64,000 nucleotides of DNA from SZUA-38 sp965212525 (lineage in GTDB: Bacteria; Pseudomonadota; Gammaproteobacteria; Xanthomonadales; SZUA-38): assembly GCA_965212525.1 (NCBI GenBank), contig CBDBVC010000016.1:62001-126000 (forward strand). Direction: 5' to 3'. The translations under genes and the position numbers were made by a program. Under the pieces are notes generated by a model. The model saw only the letters and a program-made list of their open reading frames with translations, had not been told where the DNA came from and ran no database searches. Numbering within the stretch: position 1 is the stretch's first letter; each line of letters begins with the position of its first letter. This document shows positions 24,159 through 35,267 of the stretch, one piece after another.

Positions 24159-26045
24159 TTATTGTTCGCAGATCGATACGTTGTCGATGCCGCCTTCGAT
24201 CAGGTCGCCCGGGCCGGCACCATCACTGGTGCTGACGCGTATCACCACATTTGATCCTGCCGGGATTGTGGCGGTTGCGGTTGCCCACTGAGCCTGGGTT
24301 CGGGTGTCACCGATGTTGACCATCGAATTGAAACTGCTGCCGCCATTGAGTGAGTACTCGAGACGATAGTAGTCATCACCCGGATCATCGCCGCTGTCCC
24401 GCTGTCCGTGGAACCAGTCCACTGATAGCGTGGAAGTGGAGGAGACGCTGATGGATGGTGAACGTGCGATACAGACACCGCCGTCGACATCGGCATTGCC
24501 GGCACTGCTGTTGGAGGCGGTGAAAACGGCGAAATTGTTGCCATCCGAGTCACCACCGACCTGGGTCACCACGCCGCTGTTGGACTGCTGCGTCGGATTG
24601 CCACGAATATAGGTGCCCGTCGAACAGGTGCTGGCACCATCGATGGTCCAGCCGGTCGATGTTCCGAAGTCATCCTCGAATGCACAGCTGCCGCCGCCCG
24701 GTGGTGGTGGCGGTGGTGGGGGTGGGTTGCCGCCATTGAGAAAACCCATGTACAGCAGTTTGTTGGGCGACCCGCGTACGTTACTGATGGTATTGTTGGT
24801 GGCGTTATCAACCAGAGCGTTTGTGACGGCACTGACCGAGGCATTTGGAGAGCTGTCCAGTGCCAGAGCGGCCACACCGGCCACGTGCGGGCTGGCCATG
24901 GATGTACCACTGATGGTGTTGGCGCCACCGTTGAGCCAGGTGGAACGAATGCTCGAGCCGGGTGCGAAAATGTCAACACAGCTGCCCCAGTTTGAAAAGC
25001 TGGAACGGGCATCGGAACTGGTGGATGAAGCCACCGTGATCGCTGCCGGAGCACTGGCAGGCGAGGTGTTACAGGCATTGGCATTGCTGTTGCCTGCAGC
25101 AACGGCGACCACGATTCCCCGGTTGACCATCTGCTGGACCAGATTGTTGGAGGTGTTGGAGAATGGGCCACCGAGGCTCATGTTTACCACCGCCGGAAGC
25201 TGGGCGTTATTGATGACCCAGTTCATGCCGGCAATGATATTGGATGTTGCTGTCGAACCCGAGCAGCTGAACACACGAATGGAGTACACCGTGGCATTCT
25301 TGGCCACGCCCCAGGTGCTGCTGGCGACAGTACCGGCCACGTGGGTACCGTGTCCGTTGCAGTCATTGCCGTTGCGTCCGTCGTTCATGGCATCAAACCC
25401 GAAACGGATACGGTTGCCGAAATTGGGGTGATCCAGATCGATACCGGTATCAATGATGTACGCCCTGACGCCGCTACCGTTCAGATCCGAATCATAGCGG
25501 TTGTCGAGAGGCAGGCTACGCTCATCGATTCGATCCAGGCCCCACGTCGGGTTGTTCTGAACCGCCACGATAGTCGAGATAGTATCCTCCTCTATGTACT
25601 TCACATCGGGGTTGGCCAGCAGTGTTCCGATGTCTTCCTTCTCCATTTTGACTGCAAAGCCAGCCATGCCCGCGGTGTAGGTGTGCATGATTTCGGCGTT
25701 GGTGCGGAATGTCAGGTCATCGGTGAAGCTGTTGACGAATGCATCGACTGAGATGCGCTGGTTTCTGGCCGCATCCTCGTTCAATACCACGATGTACTGG
25801 CCCTCTATGACGTTCTTGCGATCCGGGCTGGCAAAATACTTGTTGCCGACAGCTGAAAGCCGGTTCTTGTGAGCCGATGAGGTTAGCTGGATCTGATGAT
25901 TGTTCGAACCAGAACTGCCCAGCTCGCTGATCAGCGGATCGGATTCGGCATTAACGGCGCTGCCGAGACCCAACAGGCAGGCAGCTGCGATCGTTCGGAG
26001 TCGCCCATAGCGGGGCGATCCACGTCTAGGATTGTGGAATTTCAT
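24159..26045 (-). CDS. secreted S8 subtilisin-like serine peptidase
   Basis: This 628-aa preproprotein has a signal peptide ending near VNAES and an I9 inhibitor propeptide (VIEGQYIVVLNEDAAR, about 79-155). The S8 domain carries Asp199 in IIDTG, His232 in HGTHVAG and Ser382 in GTSMASPHVAG. An eight-proline, three-glycine linker (about 477) leads to a ~150-aa C-terminal beta-sandwich beginning CAFEDDFGTSTGW, similar to MAM- or jelly-roll-type modules of secreted proteases. ATG 26045 follows GAGGGAGAAG; the frame extends five codons further. It is the main extracellular protease candidate in the window. The preceding 500 bp are unusually AT-rich and may control it. Confidence 0.95.
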   Translation of the reverse strand: MKFHNPRRGSPRYGRLRTIAAACLLGLGSAVNAESDPLISELGSSGSNNHQIQLTSSAHKNRLSAVGNKYFASPDRKNVIEGQYIVVLNEDAARNQRISVDAFVNSFTDDLTFRTNAEIMHTYTAGMAGFAVKMEKEDIGTLLANPDVKYIEEDTISTIVAVQNNPTWGLDRIDERSLPLDNRYDSDLNGSGVRAYIIDTGIDLDHPNFGNRIRFGFDAMNDGRNGNDCNGHGTHVAGTVASSTWGVAKNATVYSIRVFSCSGSTATSNIIAGMNWVINNAQLPAVVNMSLGGPFSNTSNNLVQQMVNRGIVVAVAAGNSNANACNTSPASAPAAITVASSTSSDARSSFSNWGSCVDIFAPGSSIRSTWLNGGANTISGTSMASPHVAGVAALALDSSPNASVSAVTNALVDNATNNTISNVRGSPNKLLYMGFLNGGNPPPPPPPPPGGGSCAFEDDFGTSTGWTIDGASTCSTGTYIRGNPTQQSNSGVVTQVGGDSDGNNFAVFTASNSSAGNADVDGGVCIARSPSISVSSTSTLSVDWFHGQRDSGDDPGDDYYRLEYSLNGGSSFNSMVNIGDTRTQAQWATATATIPAGSNVVIRVSTSDGAGPGDLIEGGIDNVSICEQ

Positions 26046-26553
26046 TGTCTTCTCCCTCAAGAATATTCAGATTGTAAATGTCGGCCGGGCCGATATTCCT
26101 GACCTGAATCGCGAATTGTCCATCGCTCAATGGACTACTAAATAAACGATTCGAATCAGTAAAACATCGCCATACACTCTCCGGCTGACTCATGAACTCT
26201 AGTAGAGACGCACCCGCTGTGCAAGTCCAGAAAGAATCAAAATATCAGTTAAGTGAAAGCAGAAGAAATATTATGTATGTAATTAATTATTTATATGAAA
26301 AATAATATTGAATATAATCATTTATGAGAAAACAAATATCTATGGTTATTGAGCCATGGTCAACAAAAAACTCAGGTAAGTATTGCAAGTTACTGAAATT
26401 AAATCATTAATTAATATTTCACTTCAGTGGCCACAAAAATAATATCAGATTGTGATGAAATTAACACAGACAAAGTACAAAATATGTCTGATTTAATAAT
26501 CAATCCAAAAAAAACCCGGCACCAGAGCCGGGTTTTTCTGTTCAGAATCGGAA
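26046..26553. other. AT-rich intergenic island (about 25% GC at 26221-26510)
   Basis: A hand count of G+C over 26221-26510 gives roughly 25%, against mid-50s for the surrounding genes. The tract is rich in AATTAATTA-type runs, has no convincing open frame and ends at the fusA2 terminator. It lies directly upstream of the secreted subtilase, so it is most simply a bent or xenogeneic-silencer-responsive promoter region. No tRNA or IS remnant is visible. Confidence 0.65.
26507..26537 (-). terminator. terminator of the EF-G gene (bidirectional)
   Basis: The stem AAAACCCGGC / GCCGGGTTTT has an ACCAGA loop. The minus strand has a T8 tail after the hairpin, 17 nt past the stop; the plus strand has T5. 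Confidence 0.92.
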
Positions 26554-28641
<2,088 letters not shown>

Positions 28642-29147
28642 GTTCGTTCTCTAGTCATCTGTTATTGACCGATCCTGAAGGGCAATGGCCCCGGGGAATC
28701 GGCACAGTCCATGGTGTCACTTGTTGCATGTTCACATGACAATCGAGTGACGCAGACAGGCATCTGATCAGTCAGGCCTGCCATCGTACGGTTCATGCCT
28801 CTTTCCGCTTGTCAGTCCCGTACTCGCCGTCATTCAGCGGCATGCCGAATATCGGGTATCGAGTGGGTTTGACAGCCGGCAAGATACACTGGCCGTTGGT
28901 GTCCTGGCGGGTCCGTCAAGGCATTGAAGCCAGTGTTTCTGGACCTGCGCGAGACACAAAGCGCGACATTGTACCAAAAAATCAGCTCAAACATAGAGAA
29001 ATTTCAGGAAAATGCCGGTTTTACGATCGTTCACCATTGCACGCTCGCGGTCTCCCTGAAACAACAGTCTGGTTCAGGTCTGAGGGCTTGAGACACGTCG
29101 CCGATGTACCCATTACTGATGAATCAAACAGCTTGAAGGAATGGCCA
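28642..29147. other. 506-bp divergent intergenic region, no gene assigned
   Basis: This region lies between fusA2 (leftward) and the ArsC/YffB-like gene (rightward). The frame of the latter stays open from 28809, but the extra 113 residues have no family resemblance and a spaced ribosome site exists only at 29136-29140. I see no hairpin, tRNA or repeat. Confidence 0.45.
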
Positions 29148-29495
29148 ATGTGGACCGTGTATGGCATCAGGCAGTGTGACACCTGCCGCAAGGCTCTGAA
29201 GTGGCTGGACGGACAAGATATCCCACATCGATTTCACGATCTGCGTGTTGACGGATTCGATGCATCGATGCTCGATAACTGGCTGCAATCCTGTTCGATC
29301 GAGTCACTGATCAATCGTCGTAGCACCACCTGGCGCAATCTTGATGACGCTGACAAGGCATCAACCGACCCCAATGACCATCGACGACTGCTGCTTGAGA
29401 ACCCCACACTGGTGAAACGACCGGTACTGTTCGGTGACAGCGTGAGTGCAGTCGGGTTCAGGGAGTCAGAGTGGTTGCAATTGCTGGGTCGTTGA
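29148..29495 (+). CDS. ArsC/Spx-family thioredoxin-fold protein (YffB-like)
   Basis: This 115-aa protein aligns by eye over its full length with E. coli YffB: GIRQCDTCRKALKWL, HRFHDLRVDGFD, LINRRSTTWRNLD, and NPTLVKRPVLFG near the C-terminus. The active site is CDTC, so it has a CxxC pair where YffB has a single cysteine, as in Spx. It is probably a glutathione- or thiol-linked reductase, or an Spx-like RNA-polymerase binder; arsenate reduction is unlikely without the ArsC arginine set. ATG 29148 follows AAGGA with 7-nt spacing. It is not linked to arsRI. Confidence 0.85.
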   Translation: MWTVYGIRQCDTCRKALKWLDGQDIPHRFHDLRVDGFDASMLDNWLQSCSIESLINRRSTTWRNLDDADKASTDPNDHRRLLLENPTLVKRPVLFGDSVSAVGFRESEWLQLLGR

Positions 29496-29576
29496 AGTGC
29501 TGCCCATCTGGTGCCTGACCATGTGAATCTGCATGCATCAACGGTACACTGATGCGCGACACGAGGATTATCAGAC

Positions 29577-29963
29577 ATGCACAAGAGCAAACTTGCCGGC
29601 TTCATCATTGATTGCAACACCGATAACCTGCCTGATGCTGCAGATTTCTGGGGCCAGGCACTCGGGATGGATGTCAGATCCCTGCCCGGAGAAGAGGGCA
29701 AATCCTATGTGCGGCTGATCGATCCTGCCGACCGTCTGCATGTCGAGGTTCAATCAGTCTCTCATGAGAGCCGGGTGCATCTGGATATCCAGACTGATGA
29801 CATCGAAGCCGAGGTCAGGCGTCTGGAAGCATTGGGTGCCACCCGTGTATCGAAGATGAAGCGATGGTGTGTCATGCAGGCACCCACCGGCCAGCGATTC
29901 TGTGTTGTACCCAGTACAACATCGGATTTTGATCGCAATGCCAATCACTGGCCTGACAACTGA
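29577..29963 (+). CDS. VOC family (glyoxalase/bleomycin-resistance fold) protein
   Basis: This 128-aa protein follows the VOC pattern: an initial beta strand LAGFIIDCN, a helix with FWGQALGM, the central strand RLHVEVQ and a second half HLDIQTDDIEAEVRRLEALGA ending in APTGQRFCVV. It is distinct from ArsI at 1511 and lacks the Cys-Cys motif. The second-half His (VHLDIQT) is a metal-ligand candidate, but the ligand set is incomplete to my eye, so catalysis is uncertain. ATG 29577 has GAGGAT at 29562. It sits 81 bp after the YffB-like gene. Confidence 0.8.
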   Translation: MHKSKLAGFIIDCNTDNLPDAADFWGQALGMDVRSLPGEEGKSYVRLIDPADRLHVEVQSVSHESRVHLDIQTDDIEAEVRRLEALGATRVSKMKRWCVMQAPTGQRFCVVPSTTSDFDRNANHWPDN

Positions 29964-30005
29964 AACAGAGAAACCGGTGACATATTTTCCTGAAATGGAA
30001 TCGGT

Positions 30006-30521
30006 ATGACACAGGACCGGCCAGCCTACCCACGATTCCTGTTGCGTCTGCACTGGGTCAGTGCTGTTCTGGTGCTGGTTCTGATCAGTACCGGTTTTCT
30101 GATGGATCAGTTCGACAATGGCAACGTGGTGCTGTCCCTGCTGATTCTGCACCTGTTCTGCGGTATCAGTGTTGCCGTTCTGACCTTCTTTCGACTGCTC
30201 TGGCTGCTGACTCATCGAGGTCAGACAGGTGAACCTCTTTCAGGTCGATTGCAGAAACTGATGGAAAAGACCGTACACCGGCTGTTCTATCTGTTACTGC
30301 TGCTGATTCCCCTGACTGGTGCCGCCACGGTCATCGTCAGCAATCTGCGGCACCTGTTCAACCCGGCAGGCAGTGCGGCCTATCATGACCTAGTGCAGGC
30401 AACTGCACCATTTCAATGGCATAGCACACTGAACTGGATACTGATCGGCCTGCTTGCCCTGCATCTGGGCGCGGCACTGTTCAGATATCGCATACAGAGG
30501 CAGTCACTGTTCGCACGCTGA
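30006..30521 (+). CDS. cytochrome b561 family protein
   Basis: This 171-aa four-helix membrane protein begins PRFLLRLHWVSAVLVLVLISTGF, the typical b561 opening. Histidines in LHW (helix 1), LHLF (helix 2), VHRLFY (helix 3) and LHLGAAL (helix 4) are positioned to bind two b haems. The family moves electrons between the quinone pool and periplasmic acceptors or superoxide (CybB-like). The start has only a weak AATGGAA ribosome site. It lies 42 bp after the VOC gene and may be cotranscribed. Confidence 0.88.
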   Translation: MTQDRPAYPRFLLRLHWVSAVLVLVLISTGFLMDQFDNGNVVLSLLILHLFCGISVAVLTFFRLLWLLTHRGQTGEPLSGRLQKLMEKTVHRLFYLLLLLIPLTGAATVIVSNLRHLFNPAGSAAYHDLVQATAPFQWHSTLNWILIGLLALHLGAALFRYRIQRQSLFAR

Positions 30522-30673
30522 CAGAGTGCTGTGGCTGATGAAGAGTGCTACAGGTTTCATTCCGTTCAGCTACCATTCACTCCAGTCAGGTGAGGATAGG
30601 CGCGTGCCAGTATCCGATCTGAAATAAACTGATGCACAGACACGAAAAACAGACAACAACCACGGGGAAGTCC

Positions 30674-31549
30674 ATGAAAATATCATCACGATTACTGTCG
30701 ATCCTGACTCTGTTCATAGCAGTGGCTGGCCAGGCGGCCCAGTTGCAGGGAGGGTCACTGGTGCCGGTCCGGCTGGTGCAGAATGTCAATGGCAATATTG
30801 ACCGGACGGGTGAAACCATTTATTTCAGAGTGACCGAAGATGTCATGTCCGGCGATGAACTGGTGATCCGGAAAGACACGCTGGTCCGCGGCAATGTTCA
30901 CGAAGCGGTCGGGCGCAAGAGTATGGGACAGGGCGGTAAACTGACCGTTGTTCCCAAGATGCTCGAAACCGAAAACGGTCAGACAGTCCAGTTCGAGGAA
31001 AACCCGCTGTCAGCTGAAGGACGCAAGCGCACCGGTGCCACCGTGGCGCATGTCGTCGTCTGGGGGCCACTTGGTCTGTTCGCCAAGGGCAGGGCGGCCT
31101 ATATCTTCAGGGATACGGAATTTGATATCGAAGTCGAGCGTGATGTTGATCTTGAGCCGCTGACGGGTGAGCTGCCGGAAATCATGGCGCCAGGACGTGG
31201 TCAGCAGTATGGTGTCTCCTTCAAGCCCTACAAGAAAAAGATCAATTACAGAAAGGGCAAGGTACAGAAGGATTTCATTGTTCAGATTGCAACGCCGAAT
31301 GGCAGTCAATCCGGTCTGGGCCAGGGCGACATTCGAATCACCAGTATCATGGACGATCGTCTGCCGCAGGCAATCCGACCCGTTTCCGTGACCTGGGATC
31401 GCAAGAAGCAGCACTATGAAGCCAGTTTTGCCTTCACCGATATCGTGCGCTACATCATCCCGGGTACAGTCGATGTGCTGATCGAAATCGGTGATGATCA
31501 GGCCCTTGCCTACACGGCATCACTCGAAACCGAGTGGAAACTCAAGTAG
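30674..31549 (+). CDS. exported protein of unknown function
   Basis: This 291-aa protein has a signal peptide (MKISSRLLSILTLFIAVAGQAAQ). The mature N-terminal part has a repeated beta pattern, including GETIYFRVTEDVMSGDELVIRKDTLVRG, which resembles the hedgehog of DUF-type 'capsular/outer membrane stress' beta domains, but I cannot name it. A hydrophobic patch VVVWGPLGLFAKG lies in the middle. The C-terminal ~110 residues are beta-rich (KPYKKKINYRKGKVQKDF onward). ATG 30674 follows GGGGAAG. It is monocistronic and ends at a hairpin between convergent genes. Confidence 0.55.
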   Translation: MKISSRLLSILTLFIAVAGQAAQLQGGSLVPVRLVQNVNGNIDRTGETIYFRVTEDVMSGDELVIRKDTLVRGNVHEAVGRKSMGQGGKLTVVPKMLETENGQTVQFEENPLSAEGRKRTGATVAHVVVWGPLGLFAKGRAAYIFRDTEFDIEVERDVDLEPLTGELPEIMAPGRGQQYGVSFKPYKKKINYRKGKVQKDFIVQIATPNGSQSGLGQGDIRITSIMDDRLPQAIRPVSVTWDRKKQHYEASFAFTDIVRYIIPGTVDVLIEIGDDQALAYTASLETEWKLK

Positions 31550-31568
31550 CGATCACAAATAGCACATT

Positions 31569-31598
31569 GGTCCGGGCCGGTATTTGCCGGCTCGGGCC
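31569..31598. terminator. hairpin between convergent genes
   Basis: GGTCCGGGCCGG and CCGGCTCGGGCC pair over 12 positions with two G-U wobbles and a 6-nt loop, between the exported protein and the receptor gene. The T-run that follows is interrupted, so efficiency is uncertain. Confidence 0.6.
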
Positions 31599-31606
31599 AT
31601 ATTTGT

Positions 31607-33712
31607 TCAGGGACGCCAGCTCAGTTCCATGAACGCGGATCGTGGCCTGCCGGGAAAATAACGGTCGCCTGCAAACCCGGAGAAATCGGCACGGTCGGCA
31701 TATCTTCTGTCGGTCAGGTTATCAATACCGAGAGTCAGCGCCAGATAAGGTCTGATTCGCCAGTTGACGGTCATGTTGATCAGATCATGCCCCGGGTAGC
31801 TGTGCAGATTCTCTGGGTCTGTCTGATAGGAACCGACGTGACGCCACAGCAGCGTTGCAGACAGAGACGGCCGGTGGCGGTACTCAAGCGCAAGCTGTCC
31901 CAGTGTTCTTGGTGCCGTGTCGACATCATTGCCGGAAACCGGAACATCACCCCCGAAAGGATCATTGTCGTACTCATGGCGTGCGTAACTGAACGCCGCT
32001 CTCAGATCCAGCCTCGGTGTCATCTGACGCTGCAACATCAGCTCAATACCCCGATGACGGGTTTTGCCGTCACTGACATTGAAGAAGTCACTGTCACGCA
32101 ATATGACGTTCTTCTTGCGCTGCCAGAAAGCGACTGCCTCGTAGCTCAGGGACGCCGTGGATCCACGAATGCCGGCCTCCAGGTTGATCAGTTGTTCCTC
32201 ATTCAGGTCGGCCACCTGCTGATCGCGCTGCAGACGATACAGTTCAGTCGCCTGTGGTGCCCTGAAAGCACGAGCCAGACGTGCAAACACGCGCTGAGAT
32301 TCACCCAGCTCTCGCGACAGGCCGATGTCCAGTGTCGGCACGGTGAATGAATCGCTGCGATCTGCCGGGCGACTGAATCGGCAACCACCGAAACCACAGG
32401 CAGTGCCGTCCTCCCGTGTGCGTCCATCGAGCATCTGGTTGTCATAATCGTATGCCAGGTGATCCAGCCTCAACCCAAGTCTGAGTTCTGTGCGCTCATC
32501 CGGCAGCACTGTGCTCATGCTGGTAAACAGGCCAGCCGACAGGGCATCAACATCGTAATCATAGTGTCGCCCGGTGGGAATGGTTTCCCTCAGGAATGCC
32601 GAGCCTTCTATTGGCCTGTCCTGTGTTTCCAGCAGTGAAGCGCGGGTGATTTCCAGATCGAGGCCTGTGGTGAATACCGTGTCAGAGCCAGATCCCCAGT
32701 TAAACTGACTGCGCATCCCGATACTCTGATGCTCGTTGTTCTCCAGTGGATCGCCCGGCAGAAAGTGTTGCAGGAACGCCATGTCATTATCTCGAGCATA
32801 GGCAGTGACAGACCAGGACTGCTGATCTGAAGGGTCGGACAGGGTCAGCCAGATGCGGTTGGCATTGGCATCGCGATAGGCTTCCGGTGTTGGATTCAGA
32901 CGAATCAGTGATCGATCCCGATAACTGTCTGTACCGACCAGAAAACCGGCTGTCTCCTGGTTCAGGCGTGTCGCCGTGATACCGTAACGGTACAGGAATG
33001 ACGCCACGCGGCCATGCCCGTTGACAGATAGCTTGTGTTGCTCGGTCTCGGTCTGATCCCTGAAACCGCCGTCGCCACTGGCCGTCACCGCCAGTGAGTA
33101 GCCCTGTGCAGCGTTACCGAATTGCTGGCGCCCGCTGATGCGCACCCAGTCATCACTGCCGGCCTGGATTGCCCAGCGTGAGGCGGCATCAGCCTGCTGA
33201 TGGGTGATGATATTGATGGTGCCGTTGACAGCATTGGAACCATGCGCAATAGACGCTGGCCCGCGCACAATGTCGATGTGACTGGCGACTTCGTAGTGTG
33301 CGTCAAACAGCTCGTTCAGATTGCAGAAACCGGCTGCGCGCAGGGGTATGCCATCCTGAGCCATCAGAAAGGAACCGCAGGCTCCAGGCCCGGTCAGTAC
33401 CGGAGAACGGATCGCGGGCAGGTATTCCTGACCACTGCCTCGTTGCAGATTGACGCCCGGTACACGTGTCAGCAGCTGTTCGATATGCTGGTAGCTGGAT
33501 TGCGCCAGCGTATCAGCGTCGATAATCGTGATGCTGGCCGGCAGGCTCTCGATGGGTTCTTCAGTACGTGTCAGCGTGGTCGTCAGCGTGGGCAGAACTG
33601 TGGCTTGTTCTGTCTCATCGGCAGCCCGCTCCGATCGGGGCTGAGCATGAGCTGAACCCACAAGCAGCGAGACGCAGATCAGGGCATGGATTCTCATCGT
33701 GTTAACGTTCAT
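31607..33712 (-). CDS. TonB-dependent outer-membrane receptor
   Basis: This 701-aa protein has a signal peptide (ending SAHAQ), a plug domain (SLPASITIIDADTLAQSSYQHIEQLLTRVPGVNL in pieces; IDIVRGPASIAHGSNAVNGTINIIT) and a ~550-residue beta-barrel with alternating aromatic strands. The mature N-terminus ATVLPTLTTTLTR is the likely TonB box. The plug carries a Cys pair in GPGACGS and GFCNLN. Such receptors import siderophores, cobalamin or other scarce ligands; no transport or biosynthetic genes are adjacent, so the ligand is unknown. The start may be 33712 or 33697 (MRIHALI). It ends in aromatic-rich LSWRP. Confidence 0.92.
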   Translation of the reverse strand: MNVNTMRIHALICVSLLVGSAHAQPRSERAADETEQATVLPTLTTTLTRTEEPIESLPASITIIDADTLAQSSYQHIEQLLTRVPGVNLQRGSGQEYLPAIRSPVLTGPGACGSFLMAQDGIPLRAAGFCNLNELFDAHYEVASHIDIVRGPASIAHGSNAVNGTINIITHQQADAASRWAIQAGSDDWVRISGRQQFGNAAQGYSLAVTASGDGGFRDQTETEQHKLSVNGHGRVASFLYRYGITATRLNQETAGFLVGTDSYRDRSLIRLNPTPEAYRDANANRIWLTLSDPSDQQSWSVTAYARDNDMAFLQHFLPGDPLENNEHQSIGMRSQFNWGSGSDTVFTTGLDLEITRASLLETQDRPIEGSAFLRETIPTGRHYDYDVDALSAGLFTSMSTVLPDERTELRLGLRLDHLAYDYDNQMLDGRTREDGTACGFGGCRFSRPADRSDSFTVPTLDIGLSRELGESQRVFARLARAFRAPQATELYRLQRDQQVADLNEEQLINLEAGIRGSTASLSYEAVAFWQRKKNVILRDSDFFNVSDGKTRHRGIELMLQRQMTPRLDLRAAFSYARHEYDNDPFGGDVPVSGNDVDTAPRTLGQLALEYRHRPSLSATLLWRHVGSYQTDPENLHSYPGHDLINMTVNWRIRPYLALTLGIDNLTDRRYADRADFSGFAGDRYFPGRPRSAFMELSWRP

Positions 33713-33898
33713 TTAATCCCTTCAGTGATAAAAGAATGTCAGTCGCTGGACAACAGCTGGATTTCGAAGCAGCGAGTGTATCAGCAGACTAGCGAGAGGG
33801 TGAGGAAAATGCGACAGGATGCAGCCTGGCGAGGCCAAGACATCCGTTCCGAGTGCGGCATTCACCCTTGATTCACCACGAGGGGAGATACTATCCAC

Positions 33899-34342
33899 AT
33901 GTCTGAGTCCATCAAGCAGCTTGGTTATTACGGTCTCGTGCCATTCGTGGCAGCCGTTGTACTCATCTTCATGCAACAGTCACTGATGGGCATCACCGGT
34001 CTTGAGCTGTTTCTGACCTACAGTGCAATCATTCTGTCATTCCTGACCGGTATCTGGTGGGGCATGCGTCTGGTCAAACCGGAGATCAGCATCGGCTGGA
34101 TCATACTCAGTAATGTGGTTGCCGTCGTTGCCTGGCTTGCCCTGCTTGTGTCCTATCATATCTTCGCACTGGGCCTGCTGATGGCCGGGTATTTTGCCGT
34201 CTGGCTGGGTGACAGCCGACTCAACAGCGCCGGATACATCAGACAGACCTATTTCGGTTTCCGATCCCTGCTCAGTCTATCGGTTCTGGCGATGCATGCA
34301 CTGGTTCTGATCGTCGAACTGATCGAGAACCCGTTGTACTGA
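33899..34342 (+). CDS. DUF3429 family membrane protein
   Basis: This 147-aa protein has five predicted membrane helices and the DUF3429 features FLTGIWWGMRL near the middle and FGFRSLLSLSV close to the C-terminus. No catalytic residue can be named. The start at 33899 has a GAGGGGAG site about 12 nt upstream. Its stop shares one base with the start of the following SDR gene (ATGA overlap at 34339-34342 region), so the two are translated together. DUF3429 proteins are of unknown function. Confidence 0.8.
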   Translation: MSESIKQLGYYGLVPFVAAVVLIFMQQSLMGITGLELFLTYSAIILSFLTGIWWGMRLVKPEISIGWIILSNVVAVVAWLALLVSYHIFALGLLMAGYFAVWLGDSRLNSAGYIRQTYFGFRSLLSLSVLAMHALVLIVELIENPLY

Positions 34343-35076
34343 TGCACCCTGATACCCCGCAGACTGTGCTGATTGCCGGTGCAGGCAGCACGATCGGGCT
34401 GGCAATACATCGCGAACTCATGCAACGCTGGCCTGATACCTGCATCATGACACTCAGTCGATCCTCTGCCAGGGAGTTGCAATTAACCGAAAGCACACAC
34501 CTGAAAGTGGACCTGACCAGCCCTCATTCACAAGATTCTATTGAATCATTTCTTGAAACTCATCAGCGACCACACTGGGTCTTCAATTGTTGTGGAGTCT
34601 TGCACACAGACAGAATCAAGCCCGAGAAATCCCTGAAGCAGCTTGCTGCCGCCAATGTTGAGTACAGCATGAATGTCAATGTCCTGACTCATGTGCATTT
34701 GTGCCAGGCACTGGAACGTTTTCTGGATCGCCGGCTGTCCTTCAGCATGATATGCCTGTCGGCGATGGTGGGCAGTATCGGTGATAATCGGTCCGGTGGC
34801 TGGTACAGCTATCGCATGAGCAAGGCGGCGCTCAACATGTTCGTCAAGACGCTGTCAATTGAATGGGCGCGGCGATTCCCTCAGTCTGCTGTGGTTGCAG
34901 TACATCCGGGTACAACCGACAGCAGGCTGTCGGCACCTTTTCAGTCCGGTCTGCCTGCCAATCGACTGTTTTCTTCAGATACGACAGCTGCTCGCATGAT
35001 CGATATCATGCACTCTCTGAAACCGGATCTGACCGGATCATTCTTTCACTGGGATAATACGACGTTACCCTGGTAG
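34342..35076 (+). CDS. short-chain dehydrogenase/reductase (C-factor-like)
   Basis: This 244-aa classical SDR has the cofactor-binding motif GAGSTIG in the N-terminal Rossmann strand, NCCG as the NNAG-type segment, a catalytic Ser in CLSAMVG and the pair YSYRMSK (YxxxK). The C-terminal part AVHPGTTDSRLSAPFQ resembles the CsgA/C-factor and SniffeR-like subgroup. Substrates are unknown. It starts on the last base of the DUF3429 stop, showing translational coupling. A gap of 191 bp precedes the kinase gene. Confidence 0.88.
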   Translation: MHPDTPQTVLIAGAGSTIGLAIHRELMQRWPDTCIMTLSRSSARELQLTESTHLKVDLTSPHSQDSIESFLETHQRPHWVFNCCGVLHTDRIKPEKSLKQLAAANVEYSMNVNVLTHVHLCQALERFLDRRLSFSMICLSAMVGSIGDNRSGGWYSYRMSKAALNMFVKTLSIEWARRFPQSAVVAVHPGTTDSRLSAPFQSGLPANRLFSSDTTAARMIDIMHSLKPDLTGSFFHWDNTTLPW

Positions 35077-35267
35077 TCGGTCTGTCTGACACTACTGGCC
35101 ATGCCTTTTACAATCCGGCTGTGATTTCGGTTACTCAACATTTGTGGATCGGGACATGAATCTCTGACGATGAAGGTGATACCATCGGACGCTGGGGCCT
35201 GGCCAGCAACATGGGTGGCTCCGACTTGGGACAGTGACACGGGCGGCCATGGGGTTTTTCATAAAGA

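Noticed and set aside
24613..25431. 272-residue plus-strand frame inside the subtilase gene
   Set aside because: Antisense to a complete S8 catalytic domain; Ala/Leu/Pro-rich shadow.
28809..29147. N-terminal extension of the YffB-like gene
   Set aside because: The family fold begins at 29148, where a spaced AAGGA is found; the extra residues show no conservation to my eye.
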